The notes: a model not told the origin generated them from the letters alone. A stretch of DNA of 7,195 nt from a bacterium (GCA_021800575.1 JAJYYW010000067.1:1-7195); one strand, 5' to 3'; numbered from the stretch's first letter, positions 1 through 5,715 are shown. Made by a program: numbers and translations.

Positions 1-782
1 ACGCCGTCGTTCCGGTAGTGTTCAAGCGCCACCGGGCCGTGCAGCCACCACAGGGCCAGTACCAGCGCCCCTCCCTGGCGATGGACCTTTGCCGCCAGCT
101 CCCGGACCGTCGAAGGGCAGTCCGGACACCAGCCCGCGACAGACCGGGTAATGCCGAGTGCGAGGAAGTAGTGCGGATCGTTTTTCACCCGTACTTCTTC
201 GCCTATCATTGATGTATACGGGGTCGTCATGGCAAGGTCCTGTTCCGCGATACCCCCCTGGATGTTGTAGTGCTCTGTGACGAACCATGCAGAAAATCCC
301 TGCCGGGCGTGCCAGGTCAGGTTCTGCAGGGGGGTGACAAGTCCGTCATGGGAGTAGAACGTGTGGGAATGAGGATCAACGAGGCAGTAATTCTTCCCGG
401 CATCTATCTTGAGCAGCGGAAACGGGGTGAACAGCAGGTACACGACGAACAGGGAAAACCCGATCAGGTACCCCACGATATAGACGGGCAGTTTCGCAGA
501 ACGCTTTTTTATGACCGCGAACAGCACGACCAACACCAGTCCCCAACTCGCCAGCCCGATGCTCTCCTGCTTGATGTAATGATCGGTGCTCAGGTAGACG
601 GGAATGCCGATAAACGGCGCAAAGATCCGGTTGATTGCCGGGATGACCAGGTGGAAGTTATGGAGCGGCTGGTAGGTTGCTGCGTTGAGCAGTCCGAAGG
701 TGCCGCAGGGCAGGATCTCCAGCAGGGTAATGACAGCGATGAACAGGAAGAGATACGGATGCCGTTTCAAGGCGTTTTTCAC
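1..782 (-). CDS. Membrane-anchored PHP-domain metal-dependent hydrolase (C-terminus beyond window)
   Basis: This is read from the reverse complement and gives 260 residues before the left edge cuts it off. The start is GTG at 782-780. A GGGAG Shine-Dalgarno lies 7 nt upstream, an in-frame TAA lies at 812-810, and no better start exists between them. Hydrophobic segments at about residues 10-32, 74-91 and 98-124 suggest an N-terminal membrane region. From residue 134 a PHP (polymerase and histidinol phosphatase) domain begins: HSH at 138-140, SHDG at 144-147, TEH at 169-171, then GEE at 194-196 and H204 ahead of a hydrophobic FLALGI strand. These match PHP metal-ligand motifs, so a phosphoesterase or other metal-dependent hydrolase is likely; the substrate is unknown. 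The later HRQGG block (234-238) is followed by ALWWLHGP where many PHP proteins have a His-Pro pair. The gene is divergent from the ribonucleotide reductase gene. The fold assignment is strong and activity is inferred. Confidence 0.82.
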   Translation of the reverse strand, partial: MKNALKRHPYLFLFIAVITLLEILPCGTFGLLNAATYQPLHNFHLVIPAINRIFAPFIGIPVYLSTDHYIKQESIGLASWGLVLVVLFAVIKKRSAKLPVYIVGYLIGFSLFVVYLLFTPFPLLKIDAGKNYCLVDPHSHTFYSHDGLVTPLQNLTWHARQGFSAWFVTEHYNIQGGIAEQDLAMTTPYTSMIGEEVRVKNDPHYFLALGITRSVAGWCPDCPSTVRELAAKVHRQGGALVLALWWLHGPVALEHYRNDG

Positions 783-864
783 CGGCGGACTCCCGGTCTG
801 TATGAGGGTTTATTTTTTCTTGTCAGGACTCCAAAAATGTATATATTGTTCATACGACAAGGCT

Positions 865-895
865 ATTATAGAACAGGGGAAACTGCAAGCGCTTG
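865..895 (-). promoter_or_regulatory. Candidate promoter for the PHP gene with palindrome at the -35 position
   Basis: On the minus strand a perfect TATAAT runs from 870 to 865, which would give a leader of roughly 75 nt before the GTG start at 782. No good -35 hexamer lies at 16-18 nt. That spot is occupied by the perfect 10-bp palindrome CAAGCGCTTG (886-895). A strong -10 with a poor -35 and a palindrome there could mean activator dependence or a repressor site, but this is inference from spacing alone. Confidence 0.35.
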
Positions 896-957
896 TTCGT
901 AACATGTTATAAAAATTGACGGTTTTTTTACGTCGTTTCTGCGCGCAAACGATCCTG

Positions 958-987
958 TTGACAGGGATAAAAATAACTATATATAGT
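958..987 (+). promoter_or_regulatory. Sigma70-type promoter for nrdJ
   Basis: A perfect TTGACA -35 box lies at 958-963. TATATA at 980-985 (16-nt spacer) or TATAGT at 982-987 (18-nt spacer) supplies the -10. Transcription would begin near 992, giving a leader of about 34 nt before the ATG at 1026. The -10 lies entirely inside a perfect palindrome that resembles an NrdR box, so repressor binding there would block polymerase. Confidence 0.65.
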
Positions 988-1020
988 CGATTCAAGCATT
1001 TATTATACTATATGTAGGAG
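974..1020 (+). promoter_or_regulatory. Tandem NrdR-like operator boxes
   Basis: The published NrdR box is a 16-bp near-palindrome with core CTATATATAG flanked by ACA and TGT-like ends. Box 1 has the perfect 12-bp palindrome ACTATATATAGT at 976-987. Box 2 has ACTATATGTAGG at 1007-1018, differing at two of the 12 positions. The boxes are exactly 31 bp apart, about three helical turns, which is the phasing known for cooperative NrdR binding. Box 1 covers the -10 element and box 2 covers the Shine-Dalgarno region of nrdJ. NrdR is an ATP/dATP-sensing zinc-finger/ATP-cone repressor of ribonucleotide reductase genes. No nrdR gene is visible in the window. Confidence 0.7.
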
Positions 1021-1025
1021 GGTGT

Positions 1026-3362
1026 ATGGGGAAGAACACGGATATCAATATACGGCACCTGGTGCCGCCGTTTTTATTGGAACTGACGGAAAATTCAAAG
1101 AAGGTCCTTGAAAAAAGATACTTGAAGAGAAACGAATCGGGTATACCCGTTGAAACACCCGAAGAAATGTTCCTGCGGGTAGCCTATACCATCGCAAAGA
1201 TCGACGCTCAATACGATCCTGCGGCAGATATCGAGCACCTGACGTATAAGTTTTACGAGATGATGGCAACACTGGAGTTTTTGCCGAACTCGCCCACCCT
1301 GATGAATGCAGGCAGAGAGCTCGGACAGTTGTCCGCGTGTTTTGTCCTGCCGGTCGACGATTCCATGGAGAGCATCTTCGAGACCATAAAAAACACGGCG
1401 CTGATCCACAAGAGCGGCGGGGGCACGGGTTTTTCGTTTTCGAGAATACGTCCGAAGAACGACGTCGTGCTTTCCACCAAGGGCATATCCAGCGGTCCGA
1501 TTTCGTTTATGACCGTCTTCGATGCAGCCACCGAGACCATAAAACAGGGCGGAACACGGCGGGGCGCAAACATGGGTATCCTCAGGGTCGATCATCCGGA
1601 CATCATCGAATTCATCCATTCGAAAGAAAAGACCGACAAACTGAACAACTTTAACATATCCGTCGGGCTCACCGAGGACTTCATGGAAGCCGTAGAGAAC
1701 AACAGGGATTACGATCTCCTGAACCCGCGGAGCAGACAGGCCGCAGGGACGTTAAACGCACGGGAGGTGTTCGACACCATCATCCATCACGCGTGGCTGA
1801 CGGGCGAGCCGGGCATCATATTCCTTGACCGTATCAATAAGGCCAACCCCACCCCCGCAGCCGGGGAGATTGAAAGTACGAACCCGTGCGGAGAACAGCC
1901 GCTGCTGCCGTATGAATCGTGCAACCTGGGCTCCATCAACCTATCCCTCATGGTGAAGGACAGGCAGGTCGATTATGAGCGTCTCGGCAGGGTGACGAGG
2001 GACGCTGTCCACTTCCTCGATAACGTGATCGATGCCAACCGGTTTCCGCTTCCCATGATCGAGCAGATGACCAAGTCCAACCGCAAGATAGGGCTGGGGG
2101 TCATGGGCTTTGCGGACATGCTGATCTCCCTGGAGGTCCCGTATGATTCGGAGGAAGCGATCGATATTGCCGGCAGGGTCATGAAAACGATCCAGGAGCA
2201 GGGCAGGGAAGCGTCGTACGACCTCGCCGCGGTGCGCGGTGAATTCCCGAATTTCAAGGGCAGTATCTACGATGTTCCGGGTGCACGGCCGCTGCGCAAT
2301 GCGACGATCACCACGATTGCACCGACTGGAACGCTCAGTATCATCGCTGGTGTGTCGAGCGGTATCGAGCCCGTGTTCGCGCTCGCGTACACGAGGAACG
2401 TTCTTGAAAATACAAAACTCCCGGAGATCCACCCCCTGTTTTTTGACCGTGCCAAGAAAGAGCATTTTTATTCGGACACCCTCGTCAGAAAGATAGCAGA
2501 AAAGGGGAGTGCGCGCGGCATGGACGACGTGCCGGTCCACTGGCAGAAGGTCTTCGGCGTTGCCCACGATATTACCCCCCTGTGGCACGTCAAGATGCAG
2601 GCGGCGTTCCAGCGCTTCGTGGACAACGCGGTGAGCAAGACCGTGAACTTCCACAACACGGCCACCGAGCACGATGTCGAAGAGGTTTACTGGCTCGCGT
2701 ATAAACTCGGGTGCAAAGGCGTGACCGTGTACCGGGACGGCAGCAGGGAAAGCCAGGTCCTCACGGTCATGGGTGCCGAGCAAAAGCCGAAAGAAGAGAT
2801 CGCTGTGCACAAGGAGCTTTCATCTCCCAAGCCCCGGCCCGAGGTCATCGCCGGGACGACCCGGAGGATGACGACAGGGTGCGGCAACCTGTATGTCACG
2901 ATCAATGAGGACGAAGAAGGTCTGTTTGAGGTCTTTGCAGCCATGGGCAAGGCAGGCGGGTGCAGTTCGTCGCAGACAGAGGCCATATCCCGGCTCATAT
3001 CCCTTTCCCTGCGGTCCGGCATCGACCGGGAAACCATTGTCAAGCAGCTCAAGGGTGTACGGTGTCCTGCGCCGGCGCGGGAGCGGGGCGGCGGTGTTAT
3101 CCTCTCGTGTGCGGACGCAATTGCAAAGGCAATCGAGCGCCACCTCGAGGAGCACCAGGGCGGGCATGAGGATGCAAAGCTGACATTTTCCATCGATGCC
3201 TCGCACATAACCAACGTCAACCCGAAGCACAATATCAAGGAAACGCCGTACGTTCTCGAGGGTGATATGCTCTACCCGTCGTGCCCTGAGTGCGGGAGTG
3301 TCATGATGCCGTCCGAGGGCTGCTATACGTGCCCGAGCTGCGGCTATTCCAAGTGCCTGTAA
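1026..3362 (+). CDS. nrdJ: Adenosylcobalamin-dependent (class II) ribonucleoside-diphosphate reductase
   Basis: This 778-residue protein reduces ribonucleotides to deoxyribonucleotides in the cytoplasm, using a thiyl radical made with adenosylcobalamin. An AGGAGG Shine-Dalgarno (1016-1021) lies 4 nt before the ATG. The radical-site motif NPCGE gives N286, C288 (thiyl cysteine) and E290. C105 in LSACFV and C299 in ESCNLGS are the expected active-site redox pair; C299 is 11 residues after C288, as in Thermotoga maritima NrdJ (C322/C333). The GGGTGFSFS stretch (131-139) and APTGTLS (432-438) are barrel loops typical of the family. A TSCPD domain spans about 610-710. The tail has a zinc-ribbon-like set, C753, C756, C766 and C769, and ends in CGYSKC (C772 and C777), the shuttle pair that re-reduces the active site. 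I see no N-terminal ATP-cone and no partner subunit gene, as expected for class II. Tandem NrdR-like boxes lie upstream. All catalytic residues are present. Confidence 0.97.
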   Translation: MGKNTDINIRHLVPPFLLELTENSKKVLEKRYLKRNESGIPVETPEEMFLRVAYTIAKIDAQYDPAADIEHLTYKFYEMMATLEFLPNSPTLMNAGRELGQLSACFVLPVDDSMESIFETIKNTALIHKSGGGTGFSFSRIRPKNDVVLSTKGISSGPISFMTVFDAATETIKQGGTRRGANMGILRVDHPDIIEFIHSKEKTDKLNNFNISVGLTEDFMEAVENNRDYDLLNPRSRQAAGTLNAREVFDTIIHHAWLTGEPGIIFLDRINKANPTPAAGEIESTNPCGEQPLLPYESCNLGSINLSLMVKDRQVDYERLGRVTRDAVHFLDNVIDANRFPLPMIEQMTKSNRKIGLGVMGFADMLISLEVPYDSEEAIDIAGRVMKTIQEQGREASYDLAAVRGEFPNFKGSIYDVPGARPLRNATITTIAPTGTLSIIAGVSSGIEPVFALAYTRNVLENTKLPEIHPLFFDRAKKEHFYSDTLVRKIAEKGSARGMDDVPVHWQKVFGVAHDITPLWHVKMQAAFQRFVDNAVSKTVNFHNTATEHDVEEVYWLAYKLGCKGVTVYRDGSRESQVLTVMGAEQKPKEEIAVHKELSSPKPRPEVIAGTTRRMTTGCGNLYVTINEDEEGLFEVFAAMGKAGGCSSSQTEAISRLISLSLRSGIDRETIVKQLKGVRCPAPARERGGGVILSCADAIAKAIERHLEEHQGGHEDAKLTFSIDASHITNVNPKHNIKETPYVLEGDMLYPSCPECGSVMMPSEGCYTCPSCGYSKCL

Positions 3363-3387
3363 ACCGCCGTAACCCGGATGTGCGACG

Positions 3388-3415
3388 GTCGGGGCATAGT
3401 GCAATATGCCCCGAC
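3388..3415 (+). terminator. Strong hairpin downstream of nrdJ, terminator-like but lacking a U-tract
   Basis: A perfect 11-bp inverted repeat, GTCGGGGCATA (3388-3398) and TATGCCCCGAC (3405-3415), encloses a 6-nt loop. It begins 25 nt after the nrdJ stop. It is the obvious 3'-end structure for that transcript, but the following bases are AATAGCAT rather than a T run. It may therefore be an RNA-stabilising hairpin or a Rho-assisted stop instead of a canonical intrinsic terminator. Confidence 0.45.
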
Positions 3416-3480
3416 AATAGCATGAAATTGCAGAGCTATCAGACGGGATCTGCGTCAGAAGCGGACAGAGGACCTGTGAA

Positions 3481-3507
3481 CTGGATTCCCGCGTTCGCGG
3501 GAATGAC
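3481..3507. repeat. REP-like intergenic palindrome (ATTCCCGCG...CGCGGGAAT)
   Basis: The arms ATTCCCGCG (3485-3493) and CGCGGGAAT (3496-3504) are perfect complements around TT, inside the wider context CTGGATTCCC...GGGAATGAC. This is the familiar dispersed bacterial repeat whose chance translation reads IPAFAGMT on one strand and FPRTRES on the other. It resembles the dRS3-type ATTCCC-N8-GGGAAT palindrome. Only one copy is present here, so its dispersed status in this genome is inferred from general knowledge. Confidence 0.6.
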
Positions 3508-3535
3508 AGGAGAGGGTTCACCCGAAAAATGCGTT

Positions 3536-3712
3536 TGAGCGATAAGGAAGTTTATGCAATGAGCGATAAGCCCGCGTCAAAAAAAGTATTCTTCGAAAAT
3601 CCGTTGAGGATACCATACCGGGTAACAGCATATAAACTTACAGAGGACTAAAAAATCGGTTCTCTATGAAAATGCAGAGATACCAGGGGGATCGCGGGAT
3701 TGAGCGAATAAG
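3536..3712 (+). repeat. Three copies of an 11-mer, TGAGCGATAAG
   Basis: TGAGCGATAAG occurs at 3536-3546 and 3560-3570, and again with one extra A (TGAGCGAATAAG) at 3701-3712. Copies one and three share further flanking bases: GGAA follows each, and each is followed a little later by TTTATGCA or TTATTTGCA. This suggests partial duplication of a short block around the possible small ORF. The role is unknown. Confidence 0.45.
3559..3651 (+). CDS. Possible small protein of 30 residues, unrecognised
   Basis: The ORF begins MSDKPASKKVFF and ends AYKLTED, with a TAA at 3649-3651. An AGGAAG Shine-Dalgarno (3545-3550) lies 8 nt before the ATG, which is a normal spacing. An in-frame ATG at 3529 would add 10 residues but has a poorly placed ribosome site. 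The peptide is basic, lacks a signal peptide or membrane segment, and matches no family I recognise. It sits alone between two convergent genes, with no clear promoter seen. The ribosome site and normal-looking composition argue for it. The short length and the repeat-containing surroundings argue that it could be chance. Confidence 0.25.
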   Translation: MSDKPASKKVFFENPLRIPYRVTAYKLTED

Positions 3713-3734
3713 GAAACTTCCTTATTTGCATTTT
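3669..3734. repeat. Nested AT-rich inverted repeat in the convergent gap
   Basis: The inner palindrome is AATAAGGAA (3707-3715), AC, TTCCTTATT (3718-3726). Directly after it, TGCATTTT (3727-3734) is complementary to AAAATGCA at 3669-3676, so a larger stem could enclose the inner hairpin. On the plus strand the structure runs into TTTTT (3731-3735), so it might act as a weak terminator for rightward transcripts. It lies just beyond the 3' end of the leftward MshEN pair, for which I see no classical terminator. Confidence 0.35.
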
Positions 3735-3790
3735 TCGGGTTAACCGCTCTGGTGTCCTGGGATTGACGTTCTGCGGACAGGGAACGGGTG

Positions 3791-4486
3791 TTACGTCTTG
3801 TTTTTATACTCGTTGGACAACGATTCTTTAAATTCTTCCGCGGTGAACACGCCCTTTTTGATAAGGAGTGCTATCAGGGCCTTGATGAACGGCAGGAGTT
3901 TGTCCTCTTTCGGGTCCTGCCTCTGCACGGGATCGGCTTCCAGGACTGTCTCTTCCCGGGACGTTTGCTGGAGATCCGCTGAAAGCTCCTCGTCCCGCTG
4001 GGTTACGGGGATATCGGTCGTCTGCTGGGGAAGCGGTTTTCCCTTGTAGTAGTAGTTGATAAAATCGGCGAGGCTCGAGTCGAGCGCAAGCACAGGTTGT
4101 ATCTTGTATCCTGCGGTAAACTGGATGGTGTCTATCGCTGCGAGGTTCGTCGGATCGGACATGGCCACGTATAACAGCGGCTTGCCGGATATCACCTTGA
4201 TACCCAGCGGAAGGACATTGTACTTTTCTGCAACATCCGGGGCAATGAGGCCGAGCATAGCCTGCTGGACGACAATCTTGTGGAGGTCGACCATTTGCAT
4301 GTTGAGTTGCTTGCTGAGGAACTTGAGCATGTCGATGTCTTTGAGAAAGCCCATCTTGACCAGGACCGTACCCAGTCTCCCTCCGTAGCTTCTTTGGTTG
4401 GACAGCGCTGCTTTGAGTTGTGAATCGTTGATCAGATTTGCTTCTTGTAAAAGTTCCCCAAGTCTTTTATGCGGTGCCGGGCTCAT
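3791..4486 (-). CDS. Stand-alone MshEN-domain protein (predicted c-di-GMP binder), second of a pair
   Basis: This 231-residue protein has an N-terminal MshEN (GspE/PilB N-terminal) domain, which in MshE and related ATPases binds cyclic-di-GMP through two 24-residue motifs separated by 5 residues. That layout is exact here: R8-Q31, spacer 32-36, R37-Q60, each starting RLG and ending in an LxxQ-type helix. The usual glycine ten residues into motif 1 is N17; in motif 2 it is present as G46. The rest of the domain runs to about residue 150 (NVLPLGIK, SDPTNL, AIDTIQF). A polar linker (about 150-198) and a tail, LLPFIKALIALLIKKGVF, follow. There is no Walker A or B motif, hence no ATPase. The start ATG overlaps the upstream gene's TGA as ATGA, and no clear Shine-Dalgarno is visible, so translational coupling is likely. 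It is a gapless paralogue of that gene. The domain call is firm; ligand binding is inferred and the partner is unknown. Confidence 0.85.
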   Translation of the reverse strand: MSPAPHKRLGELLQEANLINDSQLKAALSNQRSYGGRLGTVLVKMGFLKDIDMLKFLSKQLNMQMVDLHKIVVQQAMLGLIAPDVAEKYNVLPLGIKVISGKPLLYVAMSDPTNLAAIDTIQFTAGYKIQPVLALDSSLADFINYYYKGKPLPQQTTDIPVTQRDEELSADLQQTSREETVLEADPVQRQDPKEDKLLPFIKALIALLIKKGVFTAEEFKESLSNEYKNKT

Positions 4487-5280
4487 TTTAGATGGTGCTT
4501 GAGGTCAGCCTCTTTCAGTACGCCATTCGCGATCAGGAGTTCGATCAGGGAATTCAGCAGTTCTCTGGTCTCTTTGTTCATCAGCATCGCGGTTAATTCC
4601 GGAGACAGCCCTGTTTTGATACCGAGGGTTGAGTTGAGAATCGCCTGTGCCTCTGCGGGAAGCTCGGAATCGGGGATGGGGGCTGGCCCGCCGGGTTCAT
4701 CCCGGATAATGACCATCTCATCCTTTGCAGGGGAAGGCGGTGTATGAGCAGGCTGCTCTTCGGGCGCGGTGTTCAGGTTGTCCATCGGTATTGATTGCTC
4801 CGCCGCCGGCTGCTGAGGGATAGGATTGTAGTAGTCGCGTATGCCTTTTGAAATGGCCGTGTCTGCCGCGAGGATGGGCTTTACCGTGTACCCGGTTAAA
4901 AACTGAATCTCGTCGATTGCCTCCAGATTCGTGGGGTCAGAAGTCGCTATAAACAGCGTTTTTTTACCGCCCTCTGCCTTGATCCCGAGCGGCAGGATGT
5001 TGTGCTTCGTTGCTATCTCTTCGGGGATGATCTCGATGGAAGAAGGCGCTATCTTTATTTTTGTTATATCTACATACTGGATCTTGAGCTGCTGGCTCAG
5101 GAATTTGACCAGTTTGTCCTCGGTTATGAATTTCAAACGGACGAAATGGTTGCCGAGCCTGCCTCCCCATTTCTGTTGTTCGGACAACGCTGACCGGAGC
5201 TGGAATTGATCGATCAATCCGGCTTCAACGAGCAAATCACCAAGTCTTTTTTTACTTTCACTCATACTATAATTTACCAT
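4483..5280 (-). CDS. Stand-alone MshEN-domain protein (predicted c-di-GMP binder), first of a pair
   Basis: From the ATG at 5280 this is 265 residues. AGAG lies 7 nt upstream, which favours this start over GTG at 5286 or ATG at 5265. The two 24-residue MshEN motifs are R12-Q35 and R41-Q64 with a 5-residue spacer (36-40). Motif 1 keeps its glycine (G21), while motif 2 has K50 at the equivalent place. The second part of the domain includes NILPLGIK, SDPTNLEAIDEIQF and a GYTVKPIL strand. A long Pro/Glu/Ala-rich linker spans about 155-235. A final 30-residue segment with NSLIELLIANGVL resembles the tail of the downstream paralogue. No ATPase domain, signal peptide or membrane helix is present, so it is a cytoplasmic adaptor or sensor candidate. 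It is the first gene of a leftward two-gene operon. I could not identify a convincing promoter for it in 5281-5457. Confidence 0.85.
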   Translation of the reverse strand: MVNYSMSESKKRLGDLLVEAGLIDQFQLRSALSEQQKWGGRLGNHFVRLKFITEDKLVKFLSQQLKIQYVDITKIKIAPSSIEIIPEEIATKHNILPLGIKAEGGKKTLFIATSDPTNLEAIDEIQFLTGYTVKPILAADTAISKGIRDYYNPIPQQPAAEQSIPMDNLNTAPEEQPAHTPPSPAKDEMVIIRDEPGGPAPIPDSELPAEAQAILNSTLGIKTGLSPELTAMLMNKETRELLNSLIELLIANGVLKEADLKHHLK

Positions 5281-5329
5281 ATACACACTCTGTAAGATAA
5301 TTCAACAAGTATTGTCCTGTCGGGAGTGC

Positions 5330-5358
5330 TTGACCTTTCGCAATCAACTAATTAAATT
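5330..5358 (+). promoter_or_regulatory. Candidate promoter for the glutaredoxin-groES operon
   Basis: TTGACC (5330-5335) and TAAATT (5353-5358) are separated by 17 nt, with five of six and four of six matches to the sigma70 boxes. Transcription would start near 5365, about 93 nt before the glutaredoxin ATG. TTTTATGTA is repeated at 5358-5366 and 5368-5376, one helical turn apart, over the predicted start site. No full CIRCE heat-shock operator is present despite the groES gene downstream. Confidence 0.5.
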
Positions 5359-5361
5359 TTT

Positions 5362-5436
5362 ATGTACTTTTATGTAAACCCGCGCGGTACGCTGCAGGAA
5401 TACGACGTATGCATGAAGAGCCCGGTAGTCGGGTAA
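5362..5436 (+). CDS. Possible 24-codon leader ORF ahead of the glutaredoxin gene
   Basis: ATG at 5362 opens 24 codons (MYFYVNPRGTL at the start) ending in TAA at 5434-5436, eight nt before the glutaredoxin gene's Shine-Dalgarno. It has no Shine-Dalgarno of its own. Its ATG nearly coincides with the predicted transcription start, so it could only be leaderless. It may well be a chance ORF; it is recorded because of its position. Confidence 0.15.
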   Translation: MYFYVNPRGTLQEYDVCMKSPVVG

Positions 5437-5457
5437 TTAAACCAGGAGGAGAGAATT

Positions 5458-5715
5458 ATGCCGGAAGAAGTAAAACAGCCACAGGTTGTTGTATTTACAA
5501 CGCCCACGTGTTCGTGGTGCAAGAAAACAAAGCAGTATCTCGCCGAACACAAGATACGGTTTAGGGAGGTCGACATATCGAGGGACCAGCAGGCGGCGCG
5601 GGACCTGGTGAGAAGGACCAACCAGATGGGGGTCCCGGTAACGCTCATCAACAACCGGCCGGTCGTCGGTTTCAACAAGGGAGAGATAAATAAGTTGCTT
5701 AATATAAAAGAATAA
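5458..5715 (+). CDS. Glutaredoxin-like thiol-disulfide oxidoreductase
   Basis: This 85-residue, single-domain thioredoxin-fold protein reduces disulfides in the cytoplasm using a CxxC pair. The first strand VVVFTTPTCSWC carries the active site C18-S-W-C21. The helix KTKQYLAEH and the strand FREVDIS follow. GVPVTLI gives the cis-proline (P60), and VVGFNKGEINKLL completes the fold. The length suits small glutaredoxins and NrdH-like proteins. The CSWC motif differs from the CPYC of classical glutaredoxin and the CVQC-type motif of NrdH, so its electron donor (glutathione or thioredoxin reductase) cannot be told from sequence. The Shine-Dalgarno is AGGAGG at 5444-5449. It lies 17 nt upstream of groES on the same strand and is probably co-transcribed with it. 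It could in principle reduce the C-terminal cysteines of NrdJ, but that gene is in a separate transcription unit. Confidence 0.9.
   Translation: MPEEVKQPQVVVFTTPTCSWCKKTKQYLAEHKIRFREVDISRDQQAARDLVRRTNQMGVPVTLINNRPVVGFNKGEINKLLNIKE

Noticed and set aside
270..902. Long plus-strand ORF of 210 codons
   Set aside because: It lies antisense to the PHP gene, has a Gln/Asp/Arg-rich composition with no recognisable domain, and runs into the promoter region. The opposite strand has clear PHP motifs.
916..945. Second promoter starting with TTGACG at 916-921
   Set aside because: No reasonable -10 hexamer occurs 16-18 nt downstream; the region there is CGTTTCTGCGCGC.
783..1025. Cobalamin riboswitch controlling the B12-dependent reductase
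   Set aside because: The leader after the predicted start site is only about 34 nt and no B12-box-like conserved block was seen.
1941..2810. Minus-strand ORF of 289 codons inside nrdJ
   Set aside because: It is a shadow of nrdJ: its His/Arg/Asp-rich translation has no domain pattern, and nrdJ is intact in the other frame with all catalytic residues.
2820..3521. Minus-strand ORF of 233 codons spanning the nrdJ end and the gap
   Set aside because: Most is antisense to nrdJ and its start comes from the REP-like repeat (FPRTRES), a well-known chance translation.
3667..3744. 25-codon ORF beginning ATGAAAATGCAG
   Set aside because: It has no Shine-Dalgarno and its end is formed by the AT palindrome and T run, so it is more likely chance.
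4469..5209. Plus-strand ORFs opposite the MshEN genes
   Set aside because: They are antisense shadows rich in Ser/Arg/Ile with no domain pattern; the minus-strand genes have exact family motifs.
3791..5280. Broken GspE/PilB ATPase gene
   Set aside because: Neither reading frame nor the downstream DNA shows any Walker A/B or ATPase remnant, and two intact coupled paralogues with matching tails argue for real stand-alone proteins.
5311..5340. CIRCE heat-shock operator ahead of groES
   Set aside because: Only a half-site GAGTGCT (5324-5330) is present; the matching upstream half TTAGCACTC is absent at 9 nt.
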